From assembly GCF_001269655.1 (NCBI RefSeq), contig NZ_LHVE01000002.1, forward strand, positions 1-64,000: a DNA stretch of 64,000 nt. The letters are read 5' to 3'. Position numbers and translations under genes: made by a program. Each line of letters begins with the position of its first letter. Positions within the stretch are counted from its first letter, which is position 1. The notes beneath the pieces were generated by a model. It was not told the origin of the DNA, did not search any database, and saw only the letters and a program-made list of their open reading frames with translations. Origin of the DNA: Pseudomonas thivervalensis. GTDB lineage: Bacteria; Pseudomonadota; Gammaproteobacteria; Pseudomonadales; Pseudomonadaceae. Positions 11,353-20,303 of the stretch are shown here, in pieces.

Positions 11353-12617
11353 AACAGCGCAAACCAAAGGTCCGTCCCACCCTGGGCTCGGTCATCGGTC
11401 GCGGTCATCTGATTGTCGCCTTGGTGGCTATCACCATGGCCAGTGTGTCCCTGACCTTGCTCGGCCTGTTGGCGTTGCGGGTCTACGCCGATCACAACCT
11501 GCACCTGATTGCCCGTTCGATCAACTACACCGTGGAAGCTGCCGTGGTGTTCGATGACTCGGCCGCAGCCACCGAAGCACTGGCCTTGATCGCCTCCACC
11601 GAGGAAGTCGCCGATGCCCAGGTCTTCAATGAACATGGCCGCCTCCTGGCGCGCTGGCAGCGACCGCAAACCGGCCTGTTGTCGGAACTGGAGGTGCACA
11701 TTGCCAAGGCATTCCTGGAAAAGCCCATCAGCCTGCCGATCGTTCATCAAGGACAGAACATCGGCCGTATCGTGTTGGCGGGGCATGGCGGCAGCCTGTT
11801 GCGCTTTTTGCTCAGCGGCCTCGCGGGGATCATCCTGTGCACGGCAGTAAGTGCCTGGGTGGCGCTTTATCTGGCGCGGCGCCAGTTGCGGGCGATCACG
11901 GGGCCGCTGCGCAGCCTGGCCGAGGTGGCCCACGCGGCCCGTAGCGAACGAGCCCTGGACCGCCGTGTGCCGCCGGCCGCCATCGCCGAACTGGATAACC
12001 TGGCCAATGACTTCAATGCACTGCTCGATGAACTGGAATCCTGGCAGACCCACCTGCAAAGCGAAAACGAAACCCTGGCCCACCAGGCCAGTCATGACAG
12101 CTTGACCGGCTTGCCGAACCGGGCGCTGTTCGAAGGCCGGCTGATTCGCGCCTTGCGTAATGCCAGCAAGCTCAACGAGCAGGTCGCCGTGCTGTACCTG
12201 GACAGCGACCGGTTCAAGGGCATCAATGACAACTTCGGTCACGCCGCCGGTGACGCGGTGCTGACAGCGGTGGCGACCCGGGTCCGGGCCCAGTTGCGCG
12301 AGGACGACTTGGTCGCGCGCCTGGGGGGCGATGAATTCGCCGTGCTGCTGGCGCCTCTGCACAAGGCCGAGGACGCCGAGCGCATCGCTGAAAAAATCAT
12401 CGCCAGCATGGAAATGCCGATTCAATTGCCCGGTAACGCTTCCGTGTTGACCTCCCTCAGTATTGGCATTGCCGTCTACCCGGATCATGGGGCCACACCG
12501 GGCACCCTGCTTCACGCCGCCGATGCGGCCATGTACCAAGCCAAACGCCTCGCCCGAGGCGGTCAACATACGGCGGGGTCGGATCACTCCGTCGCTGATC
12601 TTCAAACCAGGAGCTGA
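11349..12617 (+). CDS. yfiN: YfiN/TpbB membrane diguanylate cyclase
   Basis: 422 residues. Transmembrane helices at about 20-44 and 150-176 flank a periplasmic PAS-like sensor domain; then come a HAMP linker (about 177-230) and a GGDEF domain with an intact GGDEF at 326-330. It makes cyclic di-GMP and thereby promotes exopolysaccharide, biofilm and small-colony behaviour. The signature RxxD (R317-D320) sits five residues before GGDEF, the position of a product-inhibition site; whether it works cannot be told from sequence. It lies between its repressor gene yfiR and its activator gene yfiB. Confidence 0.92.
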   Translation: MKQRKPKVRPTLGSVIGRGHLIVALVAITMASVSLTLLGLLALRVYADHNLHLIARSINYTVEAAVVFDDSAAATEALALIASTEEVADAQVFNEHGRLLARWQRPQTGLLSELEVHIAKAFLEKPISLPIVHQGQNIGRIVLAGHGGSLLRFLLSGLAGIILCTAVSAWVALYLARRQLRAITGPLRSLAEVAHAARSERALDRRVPPAAIAELDNLANDFNALLDELESWQTHLQSENETLAHQASHDSLTGLPNRALFEGRLIRALRNASKLNEQVAVLYLDSDRFKGINDNFGHAAGDAVLTAVATRVRAQLREDDLVARLGGDEFAVLLAPLHKAEDAERIAEKIIASMEMPIQLPGNASVLTSLSIGIAVYPDHGATPGTLLHAADAAMYQAKRLARGGQHTAGSDHSVADLQTRS

Positions 12618-12620
12618 CTC

Positions 12621-13124
12621 GTGCGTTCAAACCCTCGTTTTTCCCTGCGCTGGTTCGCGGCGCTTTTCCTGCTTGCCGTCGTGGCCCTGAGCGGTTGCCA
12701 GACGGCCCCGCCGAAAGGCCTGACCCCGGCGCAAATCGCCGTACTCAAGCAACAAGGTTTCGAATTGACTGACGATGGCTGGGCCTTCGGCCTGTCGGGC
12801 AAAGTCCTGTTCGGCAGCGACGTGGAACACCTCAACCCGGCCAGCACCGAAATCGTCGAGCGCATCGGCAAGGCACTGCTGGGGACGGGTATCGAGCGGG
12901 TGCGCGTCGATGGTCATACCGACGCATCGGGTTCCCAGGCCTATAACGAACAACTGTCGATGCGCCGAGCCGCCAGTGTGGGCAAGGTGTTGACGGGCGT
13001 TGGCATGCGTGAAGAAAACGTCCAACTGCGTGGCCTGGGCAGCAGCAACCCGGTCGCCTCCAACGACACGGCCAGCGGCCGCACCGAAAATCGCCGCGTC
13101 GCCATCGTGGTTATCGCCGACTAA
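12621..13124 (+). CDS. yfiB: YfiB, OmpA-like outer-membrane lipoprotein
   Basis: 167 residues from a GTG start preceded by AGGAG (12609-12613). The lipobox LSGC places the lipidated cysteine at residue 26, as in P. aeruginosa YfiB. The C-terminal two thirds form an OmpA peptidoglycan-binding domain (VRVDGHTDASGS, RRAASV, GRTENRRVAI). In the known system YfiB sequesters YfiR at the outer membrane and so frees YfiN. It is three bases after yfiN. The last codons overlap the convergent LysR gene. Confidence 0.93.
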   Translation: MRSNPRFSLRWFAALFLLAVVALSGCQTAPPKGLTPAQIAVLKQQGFELTDDGWAFGLSGKVLFGSDVEHLNPASTEIVERIGKALLGTGIERVRVDGHTDASGSQAYNEQLSMRRAASVGKVLTGVGMREENVQLRGLGSSNPVASNDTASGRTENRRVAIVVIAD

Positions 13125-14068
13125 TCGGCAAACACCATCTCCCGGCTGTCGCCCATCAGCAATGGCCGGTTCTGTTCAGTCACCTCGCGAATGTAATCCC
13201 ACAACAGCGTAATCCGCTTGAGCTTGCGCAAATCTTCCCGGCAGTACATCCAAAATTGTCGGGTGACGTTGATCTCCTCAGGCAGCACCGGCAACAGCCG
13301 TGGATCCTGGGCGGCGAGGAAACACGGCAGGATCGCCAGCGAGCGGCCTTGCTGCGCGGCCACGAATTGCGCGATCACGCTGGTGCTGCGCAGGTGGGCA
13401 TTGGCGCCGGGCAGGACATTGGCCAGGTAGAGCAACTCGGAACTGAACGCCAGGTCATCCACGTAGCTGATGAATGAGTGCTTGGCCAAGTCGGCCGGGC
13501 GCTGGATCGGTGGGTGATTGTCCAGGTAGGGCTGGGTGGCATAGAGCTGCAGCCGGTAGTCGCACAATTTGCAGCACACATAAGGGCCATGTTCGGGACG
13601 TTCGAGGGCGATGACGATGTCGGCTTCGCGCTTGGACAGGCTGATGAAGTGCGGCAGCGGCAGGATGTCCACCGAAATGGCCGGGTAGGCATCGACGAAA
13701 TGGCTCAACTGCGGGGTGATGAAGAAGCTGCCGAAGCCTTCGGTACAGCCCATGCGCACATGGCCGGACAACGCGACGCCAGAGCCTGAAACCTGCTCGC
13801 AGGCCATGTGCAGGGTGCTTTCGATCGATTCGGCGTAACCCAGCAGGCGCTGGCCTTCGGCCGTCAGGACAAAACCGTTGGTCCGGGATTTTTCGAACAG
13901 CAGCGTGCCCAACGAGGCTTCCAGCGAGCTGATGCGTCGCGACACCGTGGTGTAGTCGACGGCCAGGCGCTTGGCGGCCGTGCTGGCCTTGCGGGTGCGG
14001 GCCACTTCGAGAAAAAACTTGAGGTCGTCCCAATTCAGCGACCCCAGGGAGGTAATGTTTTTTTGCAT
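13121..14068 (-). CDS. LysR-family regulator, divergent from mmsAB
   Basis: 315 residues from the ATG at 14068; a GTG at 14110 with GGAG seven bases upstream is an alternative that adds 14 residues. The N-terminal winged HTH ([20 protein letters not shown], then [11 protein letters not shown]) is typical of the family, followed by the periplasmic-binding-like effector domain. It is transcribed away from mmsA, so control of valine/propanoate-linked catabolism is the likely role (inference). A small dyad TTCTTATTAGAA (14091-14102) lies between the two start regions and could be part of an operator. The 3' end overlaps yfiB by four bases. Confidence 0.88.
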   Translation of the reverse strand: MQKNITSLGSLNWDDLKFFLEVARTRKASTAAKRLAVDYTTVSRRISSLEASLGTLLFEKSRTNGFVLTAEGQRLLGYAESIESTLHMACEQVSGSGVALSGHVRMGCTEGFGSFFITPQLSHFVDAYPAISVDILPLPHFISLSKREADIVIALERPEHGPYVCCKLCDYRLQLYATQPYLDNHPPIQRPADLAKHSFISYVDDLAFSSELLYLANVLPGANAHLRSTSVIAQFVAAQQGRSLAILPCFLAAQDPRLLPVLPEEINVTRQFWMYCREDLRKLKRITLLWDYIREVTEQNRPLLMGDSREMVFAD

Positions 14069-14207
14069 GATGGACCGGTTTTTATGTGCGTTCTTATTAG
14101 AAGTTTGCACATCTATACTCCAAAAACCGTCTCATCACCAAGCGTGCTCGTGCACCTTGGTCTTTGCTGAACCAGCGCGCCCTATAAGAACAATCCCGGA
14201 GGCCAGC

Positions 14208-15734
14208 ATGAACGTTTCCCTTACGCCCAGCGACACTGCCCTGCAAACCGTCAGACTGCTGATCGATGGCGAGTGGGTCGAATCCCAATCCAGCGAATGG
14301 CACGACATCGTCAACCCGGCCACCCAGCAGGTATTGGCGAAGGTTCCGTTCGCCACGGCCGCGGAAGTCGACGCCGCTATCGCCGCTGCCCAGCGTGCGT
14401 TCCAGACCTGGAAACTGACGCCTATCGGTGCGCGGATGCGCATCATGCTCAAGCTCCAGGCGTTGATCCGCGAGCACTCCAAGCGCATCGCCGCGGTGCT
14501 CAGCGCCGAGCAGGGCAAGACCATCGCTGACGCCGAGGGCGATATTTTCCGGGGCCTGGAAGTGGTCGAGCACGCCTGCTCCATCGGTACCCTGCAGATG
14601 GGCGAGTTCGCCGAGAACGTCGCCGGTGGCGTGGACACCTATACGTTGCGCCAGCCGATCGGTGTGTGCGCAGGCATTACGCCGTTCAACTTCCCGGCGA
14701 TGATTCCGCTGTGGATGTTCCCGATGGCCATCGCCTGCGGCAACACCTTCGTGCTCAAGCCGTCGGAACAGGATCCGCTGTCGACCATGCTCCTGGTGGA
14801 GTTGGCCATCGAGGCCGGCGTACCGGCGGGCGTGCTCAACGTGGTGCACGGCGGCAAGGACGTGGTGGATGCGCTCTGCACCCACAAGGACATCAAGGCG
14901 GTTTCGTTCGTCGGCTCGACGGCGGTCGGTACCCACGTGTATGACCTGGCGGGTCGCCACGGCAAACGCGTGCAGTCAATGATGGGCGCCAAGAACCACG
15001 CGGTGGTGCTGCCCGATGCCAATCGTGAACAAACCCTCAACGCCTTGGTCGGCGCCGGTTTCGGCGCGGCGGGCCAACGTTGCATGGCCACCTCCGTGGT
15101 GGTGCTGGTGGGCGCGGCCAAACAGTGGTTGCCGGAGCTCAAGGCTTTGGCGCAGAAGCTCAAGGTCAACGCCGGCAGTGAGCCGGGCACGGATGTCGGC
15201 CCGGTGATTTCCAAGCGGGCCAAGGCGCGGATTCTCGAATTGATCGAGAGTGGCGTGAAGGAAGGAGCGAAGCTGGAACTCGACGGCCGTGGCATCAGCG
15301 TGCCGGGTTTCGAGCAAGGCAACTTCGTCGGCCCGACGCTGTTTTCCGGCGTGACCACCAAGATGCGTATCTACACCGAAGAAATCTTCGGCCCGGTGCT
15401 GGTGGTGCTGGAAGTCGACACCCTGGACCAGGCGATTGCCTTGGTCAACGCCAACCCATTCGGCAACGGCACTGGCCTGTTCACCCAAAGTGGTGCGGCG
15501 GCGCGCAAATTCCAGAGCGAAATCGACGTCGGCCAGGTGGGCATCAATATCCCGATCCCGGTGCCGGTGCCGTTTTTCAGCTTCACCGGTTCCCGCGGTT
15601 CGAAACTAGGCGACCTCGGCCCGTACGGCAAACAAGTGGTGCAGTTCTACACTCAGACCAAGACCGTGACCGCGCGCTGGTTCGATGATGACAGCGTCAA
15701 TGACGGTGTGAACACCACCATCAATTTGCGTTAA
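14208..15734 (+). CDS. mmsA: CoA-acylating methylmalonate-semialdehyde dehydrogenase
   Basis: 508 residues, aldehyde dehydrogenase superfamily, MmsA branch. It oxidises (methyl)malonate semialdehyde to propionyl-CoA or acetyl-CoA with NAD+ and CoA in valine, thymine and beta-alanine catabolism. Seen: the [16 protein letters not shown] substrate/cofactor segment, VGSTAVG, and the catalytic cysteine in [11 protein letters not shown] (C292). The start at 14208 has GGAGG with five-base spacing. mmsB follows after 10 bases, so the two form an operon. Confidence 0.95.
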   Translation: MNVSLTPSDTALQTVRLLIDGEWVESQSSEWHDIVNPATQQVLAKVPFATAAEVDAAIAAAQRAFQTWKLTPIGARMRIMLKLQALIREHSKRIAAVLSAEQGKTIADAEGDIFRGLEVVEHACSIGTLQMGEFAENVAGGVDTYTLRQPIGVCAGITPFNFPAMIPLWMFPMAIACGNTFVLKPSEQDPLSTMLLVELAIEAGVPAGVLNVVHGGKDVVDALCTHKDIKAVSFVGSTAVGTHVYDLAGRHGKRVQSMMGAKNHAVVLPDANREQTLNALVGAGFGAAGQRCMATSVVVLVGAAKQWLPELKALAQKLKVNAGSEPGTDVGPVISKRAKARILELIESGVKEGAKLELDGRGISVPGFEQGNFVGPTLFSGVTTKMRIYTEEIFGPVLVVLEVDTLDQAIALVNANPFGNGTGLFTQSGAAARKFQSEIDVGQVGINIPIPVPVPFFSFTGSRGSKLGDLGPYGKQVVQFYTQTKTVTARWFDDDSVNDGVNTTINLR

Positions 15735-15744
15735 GGAGCCGGAC

Positions 15745-16632
15745 ATGAACATCGCATTTATCGGCCTGGGCAACATGGGCGCGCCCATGGCGCGCAACTT
15801 GCTCAAAGCCGGCCATTCGCTGAACCTGTTCGACCTGAACCAGGCGGTGCTGGCTGAACTGGCGGCATTGGGCGGTACGATCAGCGCCTCGCCGCGCGAC
15901 GCGGCCCAAGGTGCTGCATTGGTGATCACCATGCTGCCGGCCGCCGCCCATGTGCGCAGTGTCTGGCTGGGTGAAGACGGTGTGCTGGCCGGTATCGCCG
16001 CCGGCACACCGGCTGTGGATTGCAGCACCATCGATCCGCAAACCGCCCGTGACGTGGCGGCTGCCGCGGCGAAACAAGGCGTGGCGATGGCCGATGCGCC
16101 GGTCTCGGGCGGCACCGGCGGTGCGGCGGCGGGCACGTTGACCTTCATGGTCGGCGCCACGGCCGAATTGTTCGCCACCTTGCAACCGGTGCTGGCGCAA
16201 ATGGGCCGTAACATCGTGCACTGTGGCGAAGTCGGTACCGGGCAGATCGCCAAGATCTGCAACAACCTGCTGTTGGGCATTTCCATGGTCGGTGTCAGCG
16301 AAGCCATGGCCTTGGGCGATGCCTTGGGGATCGACACCCAGGTGCTGGCCGGGATCATCAACAGCTCGACGGGCCGTTGCTGGAGTTCGGATACCTACAA
16401 CCCTTGGCCGGGCGTGATCGAAACGGCGCCGGCGTCCCGTGGCTACACGGGGGGCTTTGGCGCTGACCTGATGCTCAAGGACCTGGGCCTGGCGACCGAA
16501 GCCGCGCGGCAGGCCCATCAGCCGGTGGTGCTGGGGGCCGTGGCGCAGCAGTTGTACCAGGCGATGAGCCAGCGGGGCGAGGGCGGCAAGGACTTTTCGG
16601 CGATTGTTAACAGCTATCGCAAGCCGCAGTAA
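15745..16632 (+). CDS. mmsB: 3-hydroxyisobutyrate dehydrogenase
   Basis: 295 residues, beta-hydroxyacid dehydrogenase family. An N-terminal Rossmann motif GLGNMG (7-12) binds NAD; the substrate loop DAPVSGGTGGA and the catalytic lysine in GQIAKICNN (K170) are present. It converts 3-hydroxyisobutyrate to methylmalonate semialdehyde, the MmsA substrate, which fits its position 10 bases after mmsA. A REP-type palindrome follows. Confidence 0.95.
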   Translation: MNIAFIGLGNMGAPMARNLLKAGHSLNLFDLNQAVLAELAALGGTISASPRDAAQGAALVITMLPAAAHVRSVWLGEDGVLAGIAAGTPAVDCSTIDPQTARDVAAAAAKQGVAMADAPVSGGTGGAAAGTLTFMVGATAELFATLQPVLAQMGRNIVHCGEVGTGQIAKICNNLLLGISMVGVSEAMALGDALGIDTQVLAGIINSSTGRCWSSDTYNPWPGVIETAPASRGYTGGFGADLMLKDLGLATEAARQAHQPVVLGAVAQQLYQAMSQRGEGGKDFSAIVNSYRKPQ

Positions 16633-16654
16633 AACCTGCGGTGCTGCGAAGTTT

Positions 16655-16686
16655 TTGTGGCGAGGGAGCAAGCTCCCTCGCCACAA
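16655..16686. repeat. REP-like palindrome (GTGGCGAGGGAGC type)
   Basis: Perfect 15-bp arms with a 2-nt loop built on GTGGCGAGGGAGC, between the convergent mmsB and cupin genes. The same core recurs at 20164, 23467 and 46506. It may act as a transcript end or mRNA stabiliser. Confidence 0.85.
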
Positions 16687-16708
16687 GTGGTCTCTCGGTT
16701 TGTTCGTT

Positions 16709-17053
16709 TCAGGCGAATACGAAATACTTGCGCACGGTCTCGACCACTTCCCACGTGCCTTTCATGCCTGGCTCGATGACGAAAATATCACCAGCGCGCA
16801 GATGGATCGGCTCCATGCCCTCTGGGGTGATGATGCAGTAGCCTTCCTGGAAATGGCAGTACTCCCACTTCACGTATTCCACATACCATTTGCCGGGTGT
16901 GCAGATCCAGGTGCCCATGATCTTGCTGCCGTCTTCGCTGGTGTAGGCGTTGAGGTTGACGGTGTGCGGGTCGCCTTCGAGTTTTTCCCATTTGCAGGCA
17001 TCGAGTACGGGCAGCGGATGGGTATCGCGCAGGACGGTGATGGGGGCGGTCAT
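16709..17053 (-). CDS. Cupin domain protein (DUF861-like)
   Basis: 114 residues, a single small beta-barrel cupin. GTWICTPGKW, EYCHFQEGYCIITPEG and AGDIFVIEPGMKGTWEV match the cupin_3/DUF861 pattern seen in ureidoglycine aminohydrolase- and EutQ-like proteins. The start is chosen at 17053 because GGAG lies five bases upstream; the reading frame is open further upstream but without a better start. Substrate unknown. It sits just after a LysR gene on the same strand (97 bp gap), which might regulate it (inference). Confidence 0.85.
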   Translation of the reverse strand: MTAPITVLRDTHPLPVLDACKWEKLEGDPHTVNLNAYTSEDGSKIMGTWICTPGKWYVEYVKWEYCHFQEGYCIITPEGMEPIHLRAGDIFVIEPGMKGTWEVVETVRKYFVFA

Positions 17054-17150
17054 GTGAACTCCGAAAGGGGCAGAAGAGAACAGGCACCCTAACGCGTGGC
17101 ATGGGCGGATAGATGTCTGTGGTCGACACCGGGCTATCCAGAAGCGCGCA

Positions 17151-18032
17151 TCACTCGGCCAGATGCCGGGCCAGGGCCTTGGCGTAGGCGGGCAAACCCT
17201 CAAAGTTGCGAGCGCAGAGCAGCAACGCCCGGTGGGTCCAGGCCTCTTGCAGCGGGATACAGTGATACGCAGGCTCGGGTGGGCGCCGGTCGATGGCCGC
17301 CTTCGGCACGATAGCAATGCCTGCGCCATGGGCCACCATGCGAATCATCCCGTCGAAACCCTCGGCGCGGATGCGGATTTGCATGCGCGAGCCGATGTGC
17401 AGGGCTTGTTCTTCCAGGTGGATCGCCAGAGCGCTGGAGGCGTTCAGGCCGACATAATCGTGGCTGAGGGTCTCGCTGAAACGCACGGCTCGACCGTCAG
17501 CCAAGGGGTGTCCAATCGGTAGGATCAATACCAGCGGATCGTCGCGAAATGGCCAGGCCTGAAGGCCATCGGTGTCCACCGCGTCGGAAACGATCCCGAG
17601 GTCCGCCGCGCCCTGGCGCAGCGCATGGGTGATCCGTGAGCTGGGCAATTCCTGCAGGTCGATGTCAAGGTTGGGATGGGTGCTCAGGAAACCGGCCAGC
17701 AGTTCGGGCAGGTATTCGGTCATGGCGCTGGTGTTGCACAGCAGTCGCACCCGGCCTTTGACGCCTTTGGCGTATTCGGCCAAGTCTTGTTGCAGGCGTT
17801 CGGCCTGTTGCAGCAGGACCCGGGCGTGCTCGGCCAGGGCCCTGCCAGCCGGCGTGGGCGATACGCCTCGCCGTCCGCGCTCAAGCAGGTCGATGCCCAG
17901 GGAGGCTTCCATGGCCCGGACTCGCGCACTGGCCGCAGCCAGGGATAAATGGCTGCGGGCCGCACCGGCGGTGATGTTGCCGGTGTGGAGGATGTTCAGG
18001 TAGAGGCGCAGGTCGGTGAGGTCGAAGTGCAT
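17151..18032 (-). CDS. LysR-family transcriptional regulator
   Basis: 293 residues. N-terminal HTH (LTDLRLYLNILHTGNITAGA, then LAAASARVRAMEASLG) followed by a substrate-binding domain. This form (LAAASARV, ERGRRGVSPTPAG) belongs to the LysR group often found next to TauE/SafE or anion permease genes. It is divergent from a TauE/SafE permease gene and upstream of the cupin gene on the same strand; either may be its target. Confidence 0.88.
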   Translation of the reverse strand: MHFDLTDLRLYLNILHTGNITAGAARSHLSLAAASARVRAMEASLGIDLLERGRRGVSPTPAGRALAEHARVLLQQAERLQQDLAEYAKGVKGRVRLLCNTSAMTEYLPELLAGFLSTHPNLDIDLQELPSSRITHALRQGAADLGIVSDAVDTDGLQAWPFRDDPLVLILPIGHPLADGRAVRFSETLSHDYVGLNASSALAIHLEEQALHIGSRMQIRIRAEGFDGMIRMVAHGAGIAIVPKAAIDRRPPEPAYHCIPLQEAWTHRALLLCARNFEGLPAYAKALARHLAE

Positions 18033-18076
18033 GGGTGGGGTCCTGTCTCAAATTCTGCGGTGTTTGGTATGCCGCC

Positions 18077-18148
18077 TTCGCGAGCAAGCTCGCTCCCACA
18101 ATTTGAAATGCAATCCCCTGTGGGAGCGAGCTTGCTCGCGATGGCGCC
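18077..18148. repeat. REP pair (TGTGGGAGCGAGCTTGCTCGCGA type)
   Basis: Two copies of the second REP family in inverted orientation, separated by about 20 nt, in the divergent region between the LysR and TauE genes. Each copy itself contains the palindromic core GCGAGCAAGCTCGC. Confidence 0.85.
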
Positions 18149-18245
18149 GGTAGCATCCACAAAGTTTCCAGCCTCTTGCTGGAAGAGAGGCACTCTCAGT
18201 ATATGGCAGATTTTCAAGCCAAGCCCCGGGGCGCACGATACCCCC

Positions 18246-19010
18246 ATGAACACACTCATCGCTTTCTATCAGAATCTCGGCCTGGCCCTGTCCCTGCTGG
18301 TCATCGGCACCTTCCTGCTGGCCGGAACCATCAAGGGGGTGATCGGCCTCGGCCTGCCGACCATCTCCATGGGCTTGCTCGGGCTGGCTATGGCCCCGGC
18401 GCAGGCTGCGGCATTGCTCATCATCCCGGCAACCCTGACCAATCTCTGGCAACTGGCGTTCGGCGGCCATCTGCAAGCCCTGATCCGGCGCTTGTGGCCA
18501 CTGTTGCTGGCGATTTTCATCGGCACCGGGCTCGGTACGCTGTGGCTCGGCATGGCAGGCGGGGCGTGGGTGGTGCGAGCCTTGGGCGGGGCGTTGTTGC
18601 TGTATGCGCTGAGTGGGCTGTTGCTGCCAACGCTGCGGGTCGGTCCCGATGCCGAACCGTGGATCGCCCCGTTCTGTGGATTGCTGACCGGCCTCATCAC
18701 TTCCGCCACCGGTGTGTTCGTCATCCCGGCGGTGCCCTATCTGCAAGCGCTGGGCTTGAGCAAGGATGAACTGGTGCAGGCGCTGGGCCTGTCATTCACC
18801 GTTTCGACCCTGGCCCTGGCCGCCGGCCTGTTATGGCGCGGCGAGCTGGGCGGGGGCGAATTGAGCGCTTCGTTGCTGGCGCTGGTCCCGGCGCTGCTGG
18901 GGATGTGGCTGGGGCAATGGCTGCGTCAGCGCATCAGCGCCGTGTTGTTCAAGCGGGTATTTTTTATCGGCCTCGGCGTGCTCGGCGGCCATCTGCTGGT
19001 CAGCGGCTAG
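18246..19010 (+). CDS. TauE/SafE-family membrane permease
   Basis: 254 residues, almost wholly hydrophobic with seven to eight predicted membrane helices. Family features: LLAGTIKGVIGLGLPTISM near the N-terminus and GLLTGLITSATGVFVIPAVP in the middle, the two repeat halves of the TauE/SafE fold. The family exports sulfite, sulfoacetate or other small anions. The substrate here is unknown. It is divergent from a LysR gene and convergent with the ABM gene, with an 11-base overlap at the 3' end. Confidence 0.88.
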   Translation: MNTLIAFYQNLGLALSLLVIGTFLLAGTIKGVIGLGLPTISMGLLGLAMAPAQAAALLIIPATLTNLWQLAFGGHLQALIRRLWPLLLAIFIGTGLGTLWLGMAGGAWVVRALGGALLLYALSGLLLPTLRVGPDAEPWIAPFCGLLTGLITSATGVFVIPAVPYLQALGLSKDELVQALGLSFTVSTLALAAGLLWRGELGGGELSASLLALVPALLGMWLGQWLRQRISAVLFKRVFFIGLGVLGGHLLVSG

Positions 19011-19314
19011 CCGAGGACGGGCTGAGCATATCGACGCGGCGGATGTCGAAGTCGCGCTCCAGATAATCCATGCGTTGCTCGAAAAATTGCTTCATATGCG
19101 GCAGGTTCGAATGCACTTCCAGGTGCGCCTGGGACGCCCAGATTTCATAGAAGATAAACAGCGTTGGATCCTGCTGGTCCCGCAGCATGTGGTATTCGAT
19201 GCAGCCGGGCTCGGCACGGCTTGGTTCGACGTAGGCGCGGAACAGCGCCTCGAAGGCCTCGGCTTTTTCCGGGCGGGTCTTTGCGTGCAGGATGAAACCG
19301 TGCAGTTCGCTCAT
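19000..19314 (-). CDS. Antibiotic biosynthesis monooxygenase (ABM) domain protein
   Basis: 104 residues, one ABM/YgiN-like ferredoxin-fold domain: HGFILHAKTRPEKAEAFEAL, the EPGCIEYHMLRD core, FIFYEIWASQAHLEVH and the C-terminal helix. Such proteins are small quinol monooxygenases or stress proteins. The start at 19314 has AGGAG eight bases upstream. It is divergent from the mdaB-like quinone reductase gene, and such pairs are common (YgiN-MdaB in E. coli), supporting a quinone redox role. Confidence 0.88.
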   Translation of the reverse strand: MSELHGFILHAKTRPEKAEAFEALFRAYVEPSRAEPGCIEYHMLRDQQDPTLFIFYEIWASQAHLEVHSNLPHMKQFFEQRMDYLERDFDIRRVDMLSPSSASR

Positions 19315-19515
19315 CAAGATGGCTCCTGAAATAAAAGAGGTGTCGGAGTTTACGGCAACAATCGGCCACCCATTCTTGCGTATAGGTCAAATCAGTTTTG
19401 CCGTTGCGGTGCTTATTCCGCGCGAAGCTCATCGGTAGTCTGCCGCCATCATTTTCAACCTTTCCATGCGACGGCCAGCCAACGGCCCATGCCGTGGAAC
19501 CCGATGAGGCTCCTC

Positions 19516-20106
19516 ATGAAAAAAGTCCTGTTGCTCAACGGCGGTAAACAATTCGCCCATTCCGATGGTCGCTACAACGCCACCCTTCACGAGACGGCGC
19601 TCAGCGTGCTGGACCGTGGCGGTTTTGATGTGAAAACCACCTTCATCGACGGCGGTTACGACATCCAGGAGGAAGTCGCCAAGTTCCTCTGGGCCGACGT
19701 GATCATTTACCAGATGCCAGGTTGGTGGATGGGCGCGCCATGGACCGTGAAGAAATACATCGACGAGGTCTTCACCGAAGGCCACGGCAGCCTCTACGCC
19801 AGCGACGGTCGGACCCGTTCCGATGCCTCGCAGAAATACGGCAGCGGTGGCCTGGTGCAGGGCAAGCAATACATGTTGTCCCTGACCTGGAACGCCCCGC
19901 AGCAAGCCTTCGACGACCCGACCGACTTCTTCGAAGCAAAGGGTGTGGACGCGGTGTACTTCCCGTTCCACAAGGCCAATCAGTTCCTCGGCATGACCGG
20001 CCTGCCGACCTTCCTGTGCGTGGACGTGATGAAGCGCCCGAACATCGAAGAAGATGTGGCGCGGTATGAGCGGCATTTGATCGAGGTGTTCGGCCTTTCG
20101 CGGTAA
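19516..20106 (+). CDS. mdaB: MdaB-like NADPH:quinone oxidoreductase
   Basis: 196 residues, flavodoxin-like fold of the MdaB family (E. coli 193 aa). Features: MKKVLLLNGGKQFAHSDGRY, the flavin/substrate loop YQMPGWWMGAPWTVKKYID, and YGSGGLVQGKQYMLSLTWNA. It performs two-electron reduction of quinones with NAD(P)H, protecting against redox cycling. The start at 19516 has GAGG six bases upstream. Neighbours are an ABM/YgiN-like gene (divergent) and a LysR gene downstream. Confidence 0.92.
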   Translation: MKKVLLLNGGKQFAHSDGRYNATLHETALSVLDRGGFDVKTTFIDGGYDIQEEVAKFLWADVIIYQMPGWWMGAPWTVKKYIDEVFTEGHGSLYASDGRTRSDASQKYGSGGLVQGKQYMLSLTWNAPQQAFDDPTDFFEAKGVDAVYFPFHKANQFLGMTGLPTFLCVDVMKRPNIEEDVARYERHLIEVFGLSR

Positions 20107-20163
20107 TCCGGCTACTATCGGGACTTACCCGAAAGCAATCCCGCACCCAAGGCGAGCGCGCTT

Positions 20164-20260
20164 TTGTGGCGAGGGAGCTTGCTCCCGCTGGGCTGCGTAG
20201 CAGCCCCCCAAAAAGCGGCCGCTGCGCGCCCGAGCGGGAGCAAGCTCCCTCGCCACACAA
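20164..20260. repeat. REP pair (GTGGCGAGGGAGC type)
   Basis: Two inverted copies of the GTGGCGAGGGAGCTTGCTCCCGC element flank an internal GGGCTGCGTAGCAGCCC stem and a GCGGCCGC segment. The whole can fold into one long hairpin between mdaB and the next LysR gene. Confidence 0.88.
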
Positions 20261-20303
20261 GCATCTTCATCATATTGAGTGCGCATTCCACGAGAGGCTG
20301 TCT

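Noticed and set aside
13971..14207. N-terminal extension of MmsA (about 79 codons upstream)
   Set aside because: It runs through the LysR start and the promoter region; the ATG at 14208 has an excellent GGAGG site and matches MmsA length.
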